From Gnetum montanum (Eukaryota; Streptophyta; Gnetopsida; Gnetales; Gnetaceae), in NCBI GenBank assembly GCA_015680685.1, contig MNCI01002986.1:267427-331426 (forward strand): DNA of 64,000 bases. Reading direction: 5' to 3'. A program made the position numbers and the translations under genes. Under the pieces are notes generated by a model. It did no database searches, was not told where the DNA came from, and saw only the letters and a program-made list of their open reading frames with translations. Every line of letters begins with the position of its first letter. The first letter of the stretch is position 1. Positions 44,231 through 56,391 of this stretch are shown here, piece by piece.

Positions 44231-45742
44231 AGCTTGTTTTATTTTCAAAATATCCTCCTTCCAACTTAGTCATGGGGAATAGGATCATCTAATTTAATAC
44301 CTTTGAGAGGATGAAAGTTTTTTTTGGTTTAAATTATTTTTCATACATTTTCAATTTTTCTTTGCATTTTAATTTTCTTATATATTCTAATTTGTTTCAT
44401 ATCATTTGGCTTTTTCTTTCTTTTCTAATTAATTTTCCTTTTATAATGATCAATTTTATTCCATTACTGTTGCGAATGTTAATAATTACTAAATGAAATT
44501 TTCAATATTGTTATTTGTATATATGTGTCAATTTTTCTTTTCAAATTATTCTCTCTACTAATGAGTTGTCAATATATAATGGGATGAGGTAGTGAGCTCA
44601 CAAAATCCACCAATTTCATATGTCTTAATATGAGATCTGTATCATGATAGCATTATGGTTTTCTCATACCGAAACCAAAGGTAACTTATGATCTCATTAC
44701 TTAATGAACAAGGGAAGAACTAAGTGAGAATGAAAAAGGGTATGGTCTCAAGAAGATTTGTTGGATTCTCTTCTTAACTCCCTTCATGAGACTTATGATC
44801 CCTTAAGAAATGTATCATCACTCCTCTCATAATCCAATAAGGAATTATTTCTTTATAAAGTGATATTTCTAAATTTTTAAAAGAAATTAAAACACACCTC
44901 TCCAAAGATCTCTTGGGATACAAGAATTAGTTATGAGGATAAAAAGACATGCTGCTCATGCCTAAAAGTATCCCTATAACTAAGGCTCAAATTTCATTCT
45001 TAAAATCTCTAACTACTTCCTTATTCTCTTTTCTTCTTCTTCTCAAGTGACAATCATCCCCTTTGATTGTTATAGTCTCATGATGGTAGAAAGAAGGAGC
45101 ATGGTAATGCGAGGCCATTGCTAATCGTATGGACTTGGTTTCAAGCCTAAACAGGCTGGTATATTACAAGGACCTTTTGCCACAATGATCTAGACAATCA
45201 TAACCCAATTTCTCTTCAAGCCATTTCTACAACTTCATTTTTCTCACCTCACTACTATGTATTATGGTTTTCTAATAAGTTCAGTTTTGTAGATTGTGCA
45301 ACCCTAAGACAATAGTTATATGGGTATGATGTTTAACTTGGATCACCATTAAATTTCCAAGGTACCCACAAACTCTTTGTGATATGGTTATGCAAGCGTG
45401 GTTTTGGGATAATAGCCTACTTTGGGAAGGATGGACCATCTAGTTTAAACTCCATTACCACATGCCTCGATTCAATTGACTACAATCTTGGTGATTTTCA
45501 TCATCCAAGTTTATCCATTTTTTTGTCTAGTTTTCTATTATTTTATTTTGGTTTTCTTTTGGAAACATGTTCAAATTAAGCATCTACAAGCTTGTTTTAC
45601 TTCAATTCTTATTTACAAATCTAATAATGGAATGGGTTGTTTGCCTTCTTTTCATCCATTTTGGCTTCTATTTGCCTCTTTTTTCATTCCCAAACTCTCT
45701 CGAAAATCCTTAGTTTCTTAAGTGAAAATTTATATGCAAATA
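44231..45742 (+). other. Non-coding tail of RE-G
   Basis: T-rich sequence (44310-44560) follows integrase, then the conserved 'ggtatggtctcaagaagatttgttggattc' stretch (44740-44770) and the 'ttatgcaagcgtggt...atagcctacttt' stretch (45388-45425) shared by all copies. The short open frames 44311-44496, 45379-45579 and 45476-45942 are not conserved and are not called as genes. Confidence 0.6.
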
Positions 45743-45825
45743 GATGCATCAATGGATTCCCATTGATACAGTTTATTATTATGTCAATGCATTCCCATCA
45801 ACATAGCATAAAAAAACTATATATA
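45743..45825 (+). promoter_or_regulatory. Internal U3-like promoter of RE-G
   Basis: GATGCATCAATGG, CCATTGATAC, GTCAATGC and CATCAACATAG words at 45743-45806 are followed by TATATATA at 45818-45825. The words resemble the U3 of the RE-F LTR (36805-36890) and of the solo LTR (42395-42490). The RE-G LTR itself is not in the window, so the match to its own LTR cannot be tested. Confidence 0.45.
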
Positions 45826-46203
45826 CATATGACACTTAACACCAAATTTACATTTTTCTTCAAATGCGAAGGTAATTCTTTTTATTTTCAAAGCCCAAAA
45901 TCTTCTAGACACCATAACTTCCTCACAATATATCTAATTTGATCCATATTTTAACCCTTGAGCTTCCAAAGGTATGTTCTACATCATGTGGGCATCAACA
46001 CTTAAATTTTCCAATAAATTTTACTAACATCCCACAAATTAGACATTAAACTAATATTAAAATAATGTTAAAAAGATAAAATACCAACACCTAACTATCT
46101 TTGAAACCAATACTTTAAAATAAAACATTCATGTGCACATACAACCACTTGAAAGGTTATTAGTCAAGCTTCTACCATTGATAATCAAAAAACTGATTGG
46201 AAG

Positions 46204-46264
46204 GTATTTAGGCTTAAGAGATGAAACTAACACAATTAATCTAGGGTTATCTATGTGATTGTGA
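46204..46264 (+). other. Putative intron before the accessory ORF of RE-G, 3' site mutated
   Basis: The 5' boundary GGAAG|GTATTTAGG is intact; the 3' end reads GATTGTGA|ATGGAACC in place of TTGTAG|ATG. It is 61 nt, the same place as in RE-B, D and E. Confidence 0.45.
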
Positions 46265-46730
46265 ATGGAACCAAAAAAGGAATTACAAGCAAGAGGACCA
46301 TTGTAGCCAATAGAGAAAAGACTAAAGGGAGAAAGAGGACAACACTAGCAACAAACACAACAACAAGAACAAGCAACCAAGATGACACATGTCATCAAGC
46401 CATTACAAGAAGAGCTTGAAGTGCAATCCATTTGTCATATTTCCATCCTAGAAATAGAGGAATTGAGGTATGATGAGATCATAAGATCTAGCCCAAATAT
46501 AGAAGTCACTCTCATGTAGGCTTGCCTAGAGAAGATGAGAAGTAAAGAGGTCCAAGGAACAATTCTTCAAGAACTAAAATTTGGACTTTTCTTAGAGTTG
46601 GAACCAAAAAAGATTCAAATGCACTTAAAAGGATTTTCGCTATGGCCCACCATTTCTACTAGTGGGGAATGGTATCTTGGGGAAACACACCTCTTCTAGA
46701 ACAATTACTAAGGAGATGTAACTGTAATGA
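46265..46730 (+). pseudogene. Accessory ORF of RE-G, truncated
   Basis: It starts at the ATG at 46265 (basic N-terminus). At about 46637-46690 it reads LWPTISTSGEWYLGETHLF, the conserved block of the accessory family, and is then cut at about 46730 by RT sequence in the opposite orientation. Intervening stops are present. Confidence 0.55.
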
Positions 46731-47125
46731 TCAAAGCTATTGTCATCTTCTACTCTGTGGTAACTATATCCATCTAGAAAACTATAGTAGCTATGTCCTA
46801 CAATGGTGTCCAATACTTGCTCCACAAATGATAAGGGAAAATGGCCTTTGAAAATGGCCATGTTTAGTAGCCTGAAATCTATGCAAATTTTTCATAGCCC
46901 TCCATTCTTTAGGATAATGACAAGTGGGCTCACCAACTTACTATCTACCACAAGATAGATGAATCCAACCTTGAGGAGCTTCTCTACCTCCATTTTAATA
47001 ATGTTTTTTGACTTTTCATTCAACCTTCTTTGTGGCTATCTCTTGGGCTTGATGTCAAAGTTTATGTAGATTTGATGATGGCATAAGCATGGTTCTATCC
47101 TTGTTGTCTCATCATATAACCAAGT
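46731..47125 (-). pseudogene. Reverse transcriptase fragment (possibly part of RE-I)
   Basis: Minus-strand reading of 46731-46870 gives FKGHFPLSFVEQVLDTIVGH and a YYSFLDGYSYHR-like motif A, homologous to the RE-H open frame 52278-52601. 46870-47110 covers the RT N-terminal part. It abuts the RE-H 3' LTR. If RE-H inserted into RE-I, this would be the RT that RE-I lacks on the other side (inference). Confidence 0.6.
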
Positions 47126-47939
47126 TGATGAGCAACAAGGTATCCCTACACCCAACCATATGAATCACTAAGGCATTACACGTGATTTTGTGGACCTATA
47201 GTTATCTCATACAATAGTTCTTCTAGGAAGTGAAATGGCATTAAGAACATTTTTTGTCTTCCCAACTACACTTGTGAGACTCAAGGGTATGTTTTAAGTG
47301 TAATTAAGGTATATGAATTTTTTTCATTTTATATTTTACGGATGTAATCGCTAACAACAAGAATAAGGGTACAGTAGATTGAAAACTAATGTCTATTGTC
47401 TATCTAGCCTAACATAAGTAATTGCCCCACTTTCTTGAACACATATAGCACTGCTAGGCTACCAAACATTAAGTGTTGCTGGGTTACCAAGTACTATATG
47501 AATGCTCGAAGTGGTCGTGCTCATGTTCATTAATTACAAAAAATAAATTGCTTAATCAAATGCATTAGAGTAAAAAATAAGAAAGTAAAATGCAATAAAG
47601 AAAATATTAAGCTATTCTCAATGCTGCAAGGATTGTTCAAAGAGTTCATTTTATTCCTGTCACACTACTGCACTCAGGTACATTAGTGCTCAAACAAAGA
47701 ACTATACACACTTTGGACTCCTTTTGCGGACACTCTAAAAATATTCTAACTCTAAGGGAAATAAACTACAAGAGCTTCACTACCTTGCTTGAAAACTGAA
47801 ACTAAAACTATCCAAAATTGACTCAAAATAGGAGCCTAGGTGTGGTATCTATAGACTTGGGAAATATACCCTGACGTCAGATTTAGGCCCTGACTTCACG
47901 TACCCGACATCATGGTCAATACAAAATAGTGATTCATCA
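47126..47939 (-). repeat. 3' LTR of RE-H
   Basis: On the plus strand it runs TGATGAGCAACAAGG...GTGATTCATCA, 814 bp, followed by the purine-tract complement 'tacccccacgactaaatg'. U3 near 47860-47925 has CTGACGTCAG and CTGACTTCACG-type words, a motif set different from the other LTRs here. Its first 110 bp match the truncated 5' LTR at 57606-57717 closely. Confidence 0.85.
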
Positions 47940-47959
47940 TACCCCCACGACTAAATGAA

Positions 47960-48303
47960 AACTTGTCCTTAAGTGAAGAAGAGGAGGAATAAGTTCTTTA
48001 CAATACAACATATTTGGTAGGTATGGGGTTATTAACTAACATGGCAGACTAACTTAGATGAAATAGACATATAGACTCTGAGTGCCAAAGTATACGAAAT
48101 TATAGTTTTTATAACATTGGGTGTTCATGAGAAGAGGAGTGAATACCCTGGAGAATATTGACATCTAACACCTCTTTGGCAATAGAGAGAGAGAGAGAGA
48201 GAGAGAAAGAGAGGAGATTCAATGATCATGAACAGTCCTCATTGTGTGATCCTGCTGCATCATCCTTGGTGAAGATAGTCCCACTTCCAGTCCATGCTTC
48301 CCA
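47960..48303 (-). pseudogene. Accessory ORF of RE-H, almost entirely deleted
   Basis: Next to the intron-like segment the minus strand has the N-terminal equivalent (GKHGLEVGL-like, 48260-48303), then a GA-repeat at about 48184-48214, and only C-terminal scraps towards 47960. The WYLG, YFKI, LPFPYLI and coiled-coil blocks of other copies are missing. The first base of the start codon also seems lost. The element could not make this protein. Confidence 0.5.
48184..48214. repeat. GA microsatellite
   Basis: A run of GA dinucleotides with a single AAAG interruption near its end. It lies at the deletion joint of the RE-H accessory ORF. Confidence 0.8.
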
Positions 48304-48363
48304 CTACAATCACATCAGGATCATGAATTATTATGTAATGCATAACACATAGTGATTAAATGC
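48304..48363 (-). other. Intron-like segment of RE-H with a GC donor
   Basis: On the minus strand the boundaries are GACAAG|GCATTTAATC and GATTGTAG|TGGGAAGC. The donor is GC rather than GT and the acceptor is intact. The size of 60 nt matches the other copies. Confidence 0.45.
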
Positions 48364-49982
48364 CTTGTCTTGTCTATGGTTACACTTGGCTAAGTTGTGA
48401 TTGTGGTAGATTGGTTTCTTTGATAGTGTTAGTGGGAAGGCCAATAGATAGGATAAAATAAATTAAGTGGTCCACTAAATTCAAAAAGGTTTAATACAAG
48501 GAAATATTTGAAGAGGATATAAGAATTCACAATAATGAAAAGGAGAATTCATTAAAAATTATTGTGAAGATGTGTACAATTGGATGTCACTAATGGGGTA
48601 AATAGAAAGAATTTGATTGTAAAAATGTCTAGGGGTAAAGAACTTAACTAACCGAACCAAAAGATATGCAAGTGGGTCCTCCCCAAAAGTCATAGGCCTT
48701 TTATGCCCTTACACAACTTCAAACCAAAGAGTCTATGGACTTCATGGATGATTAATGGTTACAGAAGGTTAAGTAGAAAAACCTAAAGTAACTAACTAAG
48801 AATTTGGACACATCAAACTAAAACATGAAACAAGCAGTGAGGTGGAACATGGAAAACATAAATGGATAAGAGAGAGAGGGTGGAATGGAGTTCCTAATTA
48901 TGGCCACATGAAGTCCCTTGTAGATTTTGTGGTTAAATGACTTGATAGGATCCATCCTTAGTTTAGATAAAAACCAACCACTTTCAGTGACTTCGCATCG
49001 ACATTCTAAGACCAATCCATCCCCTAATACATAAGAGTGCTCCCATAGAATAACCACCGTTCTAAATTAGGGAAGAAGTAGAAAGTGAGAAAGAGCCTTA
49101 ATTAGAGGAGACGAATCCCATAACTAGTGCTTGTATCCCATTTATTCGATCTAAGGGGTGTGCTTTAAATTCCTATTGTTTTTTTTTTTGAAATGGGAAC
49201 TACACCATCCAAAGACACATGCATTTATTTTATCCAAGGGGTGTGCTTTGAATCCTCATCTTCTTTCTTTTTTTTTTCTTTTTTGATGAGAGCCACATCA
49301 TGCAAGGACCTATTCAACTTCCTTTAGTGATTGGCACAGAATAGTAAGAAATTCATGGAAACACACATGCACCCAGGCAAAAAAAAAAAAGTACAAAGAA
49401 TATTGAATCCCCTTGAAGCCACACCCTATTCAAACCTTTGAATCCTTCTCAATTCTAGAAACTACCAAAGTCACAAATTTATTGAAGTTTTCTTAGTGAA
49501 AAAGGGATTGCATGTTTCCAAAATAAGGAAAACCATAGAGTGTGTGGATGGGTGGATGTTGTGGACTCATTGCCTATTACATAAAAAAGAAACCATGTCC
49601 TAATTATCCATAATGAAATTCAAAGCTAGAAACCAAACACCAACAATCAAATAACAAAAATAGTACATACCACCATCAAGTAACGCATTACCAATGTACC
49701 TAGCACTTATTAACAAAAAGTAAGAAAATCACACAAAATAAAAGAAAATATAAAAGAAAGTATAAATTATTTAAGACATATCAAATGTACTAATCATGGT
49801 GTAAAACAAAAAGTAGAAAAGATTAATAACATAGAAACAAAAAGATGTAAAACAAAGAACATGTAAAACAAAAAGTTGTAAAATAAAAAATGTGTAAATA
49901 AAAAAGTTAAAAAACTGAGGAGCCACTTGAATGGTTAGCATGGTTTGCCATCTCCCCCACAACTAAGTTGAAAGGAGGAGAT
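48364..49982 (-). other. Leader and non-coding tail of RE-H
   Basis: It aligns with the RE-D tail and leader: 'acttggctaagttgtgat' (48388 and 20580), 'caagtgggtcctcccc' (48670), 'ttgaatccccttgaagccacaccc' (49402) and the A-rich 'tgtaaaacaaaaag' repeats (49800-49910). No internal TATA box with U3-like words is recognisable, so the promoter seems lost together with the accessory ORF. The open frame 48818-49057 is not conserved. Confidence 0.55.
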
Positions 49983-51330
49983 CTAAAATATGGAGCATGG
50001 TTGTCCATCGGATGAGGTGTTTGTTGAGTTAATTAGCATATGCTCATGGAAAGGCTTAATTTGTTGGATGTTGATAAGTTGTTTCTTGTTTAGGATCTCA
50101 AGTTTATAAATCATCATGGCCCCTGAAGGAAAATTCTCATAAATGATATAAGGTCCTTCCCACAATGTTTGAAACTTAGTTTGTTGAGGTACATGTGTGG
50201 GGTTCTAGTAGAGAACCTTATCTCTTGGTTGAAATTTAACTTTTCTAATTTTTAGGTCATGACGCTTTTTGTTATAAGCCTTGTGCAACTCATTAGATGA
50301 TAAGGCCACTAATCAATTTTTGTCTAGGAAGTTGAGATTCATTAATCTTTCTTTTTGGGCTAGACTTACGTCAAAGTCAAGGTCATAAGCCGTTGAAAGT
50401 GTACAGAGCTTAGATTGAATAGGAAGTGTTGGTAGTTTGTCATACACAAGCTCATAGGGGGAGTAGCCTATAGGAAGTTTTCAAGTTGAGTGGTAGGCCC
50501 AAAGGGCATTGTTGAGTTTTGTGCTTCAATCCTTCCTATACTTGCTAATAGTTCTTATTAGTATTCTTGTGATTTCCTTATTCATAACCTCAGCTTGACC
50601 ATTAGCTTGGGGATGGTAAGGTGTTTTGAGTTTGTGTTCAACCCCTAAGCATTACATGAGCTTTCGAAAAGTAGTGCTTGTAAAATGAGTTCCATTGTTA
50701 GAAATTAATGCACGTGGCACACCAAACCTATTTACAACATTTTTTTGTACAAACCAAGTAGTAGTAGAAGATGTACAGTCGATGACAGTAGTTGCTCCTG
50801 CCCATTTCGTATAATAGTCAACAATGACTATGATGTATGCCTTTCCATTTGACATGGGCATGATCGGATCCATGAAATCAATGCCTTAAATGTTGAATGG
50901 TTCTAATGGTTGAATACATTAGGAAGGTCCCTCCATTTGAGTAGTCATTCCACTATCCTATTGGCATCATTTACAAGAGTGGATGAAACAATGAGCATCC
51001 CTAAAGAGTGTTGGCCAACAGTACCCTGCCATCAGGATTTTAATGGTCGTGAATCTCCCAATATAATTTCCTCCACAAGGACCTTCATTAGAGTTGATCA
51101 ACATCAGGGGCACACCAACAAACCAAGTCATTGGCCCACACCTTGTAGAGGTGTCTGTTGATCTCCATGAAGTGCTTTACCTAATGAAGAAACTATTGTT
51201 TCCTCCGATGGTCCAACCCTTGTGGCATCTCTTGAGTGAGAAGATAGGTGAGAATGTTATCATACCATTTTGGCTCATTAGGCATTTGTTTAGTTATTAT
51301 TCTAAAAAAGGGGAGTTCATTAGGAAACAT
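49983..51330 (-). pseudogene. Integrase of RE-H, decayed
   Basis: The C-terminal domain is open at 49983-50165 (WEGPYIIYENFPSGAMMIYK, then NIQQIKPFHE). The core at 50560-50873 has ITVIVDYYTKWAGA-like sequence with the first Asp, NRFGVPRALISNNGTHF where the second catalytic Asp is Asn, and PQANGQAEVMNKE with the Glu. The zinc-binding domain is readable near 51080-51230. Integrase would insert the cDNA into host chromosomes. The altered core and several stops make it inactive. Confidence 0.7.
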
Positions 51331-51339
51331 ATCAGATAA

Positions 51340-51865
51340 TGGGCTTTCTTCCTCTTTTTCATCCCATCGCAATCAAGACAAGTGATCAATGACCACATTC
51401 TTAGTGTTCTTTTGATCTACCATTGTAAGATCAAATTCCTACAAGATCACTAGCCATCGTATGACACAAGGGCTCATCGTTGGCTTGTTCATTAGGAAGC
51501 GGATGGCACTATGGTCTATGTGCACAAACACTTTGTATCCAAGCACATAATGCCTGAACTTCTCTAGAGCAAACACCACTACCATCAATTCTTTTTCTAT
51601 AGTGGTGTAGTTCAATTGTGCACCCACAATGCTTTAACTAGCGCAGTGGATGTAGTATGGACATTTTTTGTCATCTAATTGCATTAGCACAACTCCCAAA
51701 GCATAATTTGATGCATCCGTCATGATGTGAAATGGTCTAAACCAATCAAGTGCTTGTAGAATTGGAGTTTTTACAAGCCTTTTTTTCAATTGCTGGAATG
51801 CTTTTTCACATTTTGGGGACCAAAAAAAAGGAGCATCTTTCTTTGTTAGTTTAACCAACAATTTT
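51340..51865 (-). pseudogene. RNase H of RE-H
   Basis: The open frames 51439-51627 and 51634-51861 (minus) are in register apart from one stop. They give WSPKCEKAFQQLKKRL, MTDASNYALGVVLMQ, YTTIEKELMVVVFALEKFRH and VHIDHSAIRFLMNKP. These are the RT thumb/connection and the Ty3-type RNase H with catalytic Asp, Glu and Asp visible. It would degrade RNA in RNA-DNA hybrids during reverse transcription. Confidence 0.8.
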
Positions 51866-52860
51866 GCAATCTTAGAGAAATTCTCTATAAATCACTAGTA
51901 GTAGCCAGTGTGTCCAAGGAATGACCTAACATCTTTAACTATTTCTAGCTGGTGGATTATTCCTTGGATGACCCTTTATTTTTTAAGCTCCACCTTAATT
52001 CTTGCGTACGATATTTTGTGCCCCAATATAATGCCCTCCTAGACCATGAGATGACTTTTCTACCAATTGAGAGACAAGTTAGTTTTAACACATTGTTTCA
52101 AAACTTGCTCATGGTGGTCCAGGCTTGCTCAAATGTAGCTCCATAGGTGGAGAAGTCATCCATGAAGACTTCTACACCACTATTGATCTGCTGTTGAAAG
52201 ATGCTCAAGACCAAGCATTGAAATGTGGTAAGAGCATTACATAGACCAAATGACATCTTACGATATGCAAAAGCCCCCTAGGGACTTGTGAACATTATCT
52301 TTGCTTGGTCCTCTGGTGCAATTTGAATTTGGTTATAACCATTATAACCATCTAGGAAGTTGTAGTAGTAATGCCCTAATATTGTGTCAAGCACCTGGTC
52401 AACAAATGGCAACAAAAATTGATCCTTTAATATTGCCATATTCAACAGCCTAAAATCGATGCAAACCCACCATTTGCCACCTTTCTTTGGCACAATTACA
52501 GGTGGGCTAACCCACTCGCTATCTGCAATGGGATAGATGAACCCCACCTTGATGAGTTGCTTGATTTCCTTCTTGATGATTTGCTTCAACTTAGGGTTCA
52601 ATTGTCTTTGTGGTTATTTTTTTGGCTTTATGGCTAGGTCAATGTAAATGCGATGTTGGCATATCCTAGGATCAATCCCTATGAGTTTAGGATACGACCA
52701 AGCAAAAGATGCTAACCATCTTCCAACTACCTTTAACAACATCTCTTTCTATTTTGAAGCAAGTCTTGCATTGATTATAACCAGCTTCTTATTTTTCAAA
52801 AATACATATTCCATTCCAGCTAGTAGTGTTTTCAATTTAAGGGGCTATTACTTGAATTTC
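51866..52860 (-). pseudogene. Reverse transcriptase of RE-H, with intact FMDD
   Basis: The open frame 52278-52601 (minus) gives EWVSPPVIVPKKGGKWWVCI, DFRLLNMAILKDQFLLPFVD and FLDGYNGYNQIQIAPEDQ (motif A Asp). Downstream, around 52140-52185, EVFMDDFSTYG preserves both catalytic Asp residues. The region after it (51880-52130) is broken by frameshifts. The upstream linker before RT is at 52740-52860. This is the most intact RT of the Athila-like copies in the window, but it is not functional. Confidence 0.8.
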
Positions 52861-53211
52861 TCAGGAATTTCCAACTCTCCCTAATAGGTATCATTATTTG
52901 TATCATTAGAGAGTTGGTGATGAACTTGCTCTAGTTCATCCATGCTTGTGACATATTCACATGTTAGGCTCTTAGCTAGTTCCATGCATAGTGTGTTGCT
53001 TTCTAAATCAGTGGTTAGCCACTGGGTGCCCCCTTGTTTTGTGGCTACTGTGTATAGACACCTTTGAATTTTTATTTCTGGTGCACACTGCTTGCATGCA
53101 AAGATGGATGCTTGCTTGATAGCCCAAAATTTTTGCACATAATTACACTTGTTATCGTTTTACATGATGCATGGAACTCTCTTCTTCTTGATCTTTCCAA
53201 ATTTATTTTCT

Positions 53212-53718
53212 TTAAATATTTCTAGGGAAAGATATCTTATGCCCATTTTTTGCATCTACGGTGCTTAGCCATGCTCTTTCCATGATGATTGGAAATTCCC
53301 CTTTGCAGTTCTCCACTTTGATTACTAGGAAGTTAGTAGGATAAGACCACTCATAGACAGTGGTCACAATGTCTTCTACCAATCCCAATGGAATAATGAT
53401 GGACTGGCCTATCAATTCTAATTTGATATTGCTCTTCTTAAGAGGAGGCAGGTTCCAGGCAATGTACATCTCATGAGAAATCAAATTAACACCAGAACCT
53501 GAATCAAGAAGAGCCTTGCATGGTTTGTTTATAGTAATTTGCAAATAAATTAGAGGACGTATAAGATTAACTAATTTCCTAGAAATGTTTCCTACATGGA
53601 TCCAATCAGACATCGTGTGAGTAAGCATTACGGTATGGATCTTGGGCAAAGTTTGGTTTGAAGGAGGCTCAAAGGAATCTGATATGGAGGAAGAGACAGG
53701 AGCAAGGTTGTCAATCAC
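53212..53718 (-). pseudogene. Retropepsin-like protease of RE-H (168-codon open stretch)
   Basis: The open stretch encodes YLQITINKPCKALLDSGSGV followed by NLIS, the DSG catalytic loop of an aspartic protease, then WNLPPLKKSNIKLELIG and a C-terminal PIIMERAWLSTVDAKNGH resembling the 'ILGRPFL.TA.A..D...G' end of plant Ty3 proteases. The length suits a protease with its flanks. It is part of a Gag-Pol frame that is broken on both sides, so it is called a pseudogene although this piece is open. Confidence 0.75.
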
Positions 53719-53780
53719 AGGTGTATGTGAAGGCTTAGGTGGACTACGGGGTCAAAAGAAAGGTATTTTCTTTTATCAAG

Positions 53781-55093
53781 CATTCAACCCCTCCAATTGA
53801 TGATTGGGTTACAAATTAATAGCCCTTGTAGCATTGTCTTGTGGTGGTTGAGTGGGTAGTTCACCCTACATTGGTGGAGCAAGTGGTAACTAGGCAACTG
53901 GACGAGTGTGTGCAAGGATAGGAGGAGGATAAGGATAGGGGGTAGCATCCCTTATTTCATGCAAAGATGGAGTTTGATAATAGTTATAAGGATGGTAGTA
54001 AGGCTGAATATTAGAAACATGATTGGAAGAGTCATGTGGAGACATGGGTTGTTGAACCATATGGATCAAGCTACTGGTAAGGGTATTGTTGCCTTGGCAG
54101 TGAAGCACCCATGATTGTGGTTGCTACCATTGTTGGTACTGATTGTACCATTGTGGTGGAGCTTCACTTGGATAATACGATTGTTGCTCGCAGAACTACC
54201 TAAAATTACCTTGCAGATAAGGCAACCTCTTGGATGTTTACCTCTATGTAAGTTATGGATGTAAGGCATACACTCCAGACTCTTGAAGATGTGATACAAT
54301 AGGGAAAAATCCCTTAGGATGTTCATATTAGCAAACATCACATCCACAATCATCATCTAATTCAATATTTGCAACCTCTTCTATTGCAAAAATTTTTCCC
54401 TTACCTTTGTAATATGCATGTTCAACTTCTTTGCACCTCCTGCGCTCATGATCACTACCTTGTTCTCAGGACTCTTTAGCAATTTTGAGGACAACTTGAA
54501 ATATTTTATCCATGGAGTCTCTTAACTAATCAACCTTGGTCGTAAGTTCAAATTGGAATTATTTTAGTAGCAAGGCTTTTTTATGCATCCCCTTGTTAAA
54601 TACAGATTCATCTTCACTATCACAGAATCGAACCTCCTACTTGTGAATGGAAGGATCACGGGTGTACTCCTATGCATTTTTTCTTTTTCTTAGTTTTTCC
54701 TTCTCTTTAGCGACTTGCTCTATTAACCTTTATACCTGACAGGTAATTAGTTTTGACAATCGCCCTTGGGCATAGACACCAAGGGTTTTCCTTGTCTCAT
54801 TACGAAGCCCGTTTACAATGTGGTGGAGTTGAGCCAATTGAGAATAACCATGGATAGGGAATTTGTGCACCAAGGCATAGTATTGGCCAATGGTAGCATC
54901 CAAGGATCCGTGTGCTCCTTGTTTCCACCCTTGAATTTGCTTCCTTAAGTTGGACACCTGAGAGTACATGTGATACTTATCATTAAACATTTCAAGCATG
55001 GTACTCCATCTTTTGATAGATTCTAGTTCTAAGGACTGGTACTAGTTCTCTGCTTCTTTGATGAGTGTCTTAAGAAACAACTTTAGTTTCTAC
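53781..55093 (-). repeat. Tandem duplication in RE-H gag, left unit
   Basis: The unit starts CATTCAACCCCTCCAATTG and is repeated directly at 55094 (CATTCAACCCCTCCGATTG), with a period of 1313 bp. Identity is roughly nine in ten over 120 bases compared at the start. The joint 'tttctaccattcaaccc' shows short homology (CATT/CAA), as expected for a slippage or unequal-exchange origin. Confidence 0.85.
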
Positions 55094-56391
55094 CATTCAA
55101 CCCCTCCGATTGATCATTTGGTTACAAATTAATAGCCCTCGTAGCATTGTGTTGTGGCAGTTGAGTGGGTAGTTCACCCTGCATTGGTCGAGCAAGTGGT
55201 AGCTAGGCAATTGGAGGAGGATAAGATAGGTGATAGCATCCCTTCTTTCATGCAGAGATGGAGTTTGATAATAGTCAGAAGGGTGGTAGTAAGGCTAAAT
55301 ATTAGAAACATGACTGGAAGAGTCATGTGGAGACATGGGTTGTTGAACCATATGGATCAGGCTACTGGTAAGGGTATTGTTTCCTTGGCGGTGCAAGCGC
55401 TCATGATTGTGGTTGCTGCCATTGTTGGTACTGATCATACCATTTTGGTGGAGCTCTGCTTGGATAATATGATTGTTGCTAGCAGAAATGCCTAAAATTA
55501 CCTTGCAAATAAGGCAACCTCTTGGATGTTTGCCTTTATGTAAGTTATGGATGTAAGGCATACACCCCAGACTCCTAAAGATGTGATATAATAGGACAAC
55601 ATCCCTTAGGATGTTCATATTGGCAAACATCACATCCACGATCATCATCTAATTCACTATCTGCAACCTCTTCTATTGCAGCAATTTTTTCCTTGCCTTT
55701 GTAATATGCATGTTCAACTTCTTTGCACCTCCTATGCTCATGATCACTACCTTGTTCTTAGGACTCTTTATCAATTTTGAGGACAACTTGAAATTTGCTA
55801 TCCATAGAGTTTCTTAAATAATCAACCTTGGTCGTAAGTTCAGATTGGAATTATTGAAGTAGCAAGGCTTTTTTATGCATCCTCTTGTTAAATATGGATT
55901 CATCCTCACTGTCACAGAATCGAACCTCCTGCTTGTGAATGGAAGGATCGCGGGTGTACTCCTCTACACTTTCTCTTTTTCTTAGTTTGTCCTTCTCTTT
56001 GGCGACCTACTCTATTAACCTTTGTACCTAATAGCTAATTAGTTTTGACAATCACCCTTGGGCATAGACACTAAGGGTTTTCCTTGTCTCATTATGAAGC
56101 CCGTTTACAATGTGGTGGAGTTGAGCCAATTAAGAATAACCATGGCTAGGGAATTTGTGCATCAAGGCATAATATTGGCCAATGATGGCATCCATGGGTC
56201 TATGTGCTCATTGTTTCCACCCCTAAATTTGCTTCATTAAGTTGGACACCCAAGAGTACATTTGATACTTATCATTGAACATTTCAAGCATGGTACTCCA
56301 TCTTTTGATAGATTCCAGTTCTAAGAACTGGTACTAGTTCTCTGCTTCTTTGATGAGTTTCTTGGAAAACAACTTCAGTTTCTACCATTTA
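55094..56391 (-). repeat. Tandem duplication in RE-H gag, right unit
   Basis: This is the second copy of the 53781 unit, ending at 'gtttctaccatt', where single-copy gag resumes. Differences between units include many C/T and G/A changes, so the duplication is old. Confidence 0.85.

Larger units (their letters stand above)
42691..46730 (+). mobile_element. RE-G: middle and 3' part of an Athila-like element
   Basis: In plus orientation: RNase H end, integrase, tail, internal promoter, leader, intron-like segment and the first part of the accessory ORF, then an abrupt change at about 46730 into a minus-strand RT fragment. There is no LTR at either end, so it is a fragment joined on both sides by illegitimate or nested events. 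Confidence 0.65.

Noticed and set aside
48818-49057. 79-codon minus open frame in the RE-H tail
   Set aside because: The homologous stretches in RE-B and RE-D tails are not open in this frame.
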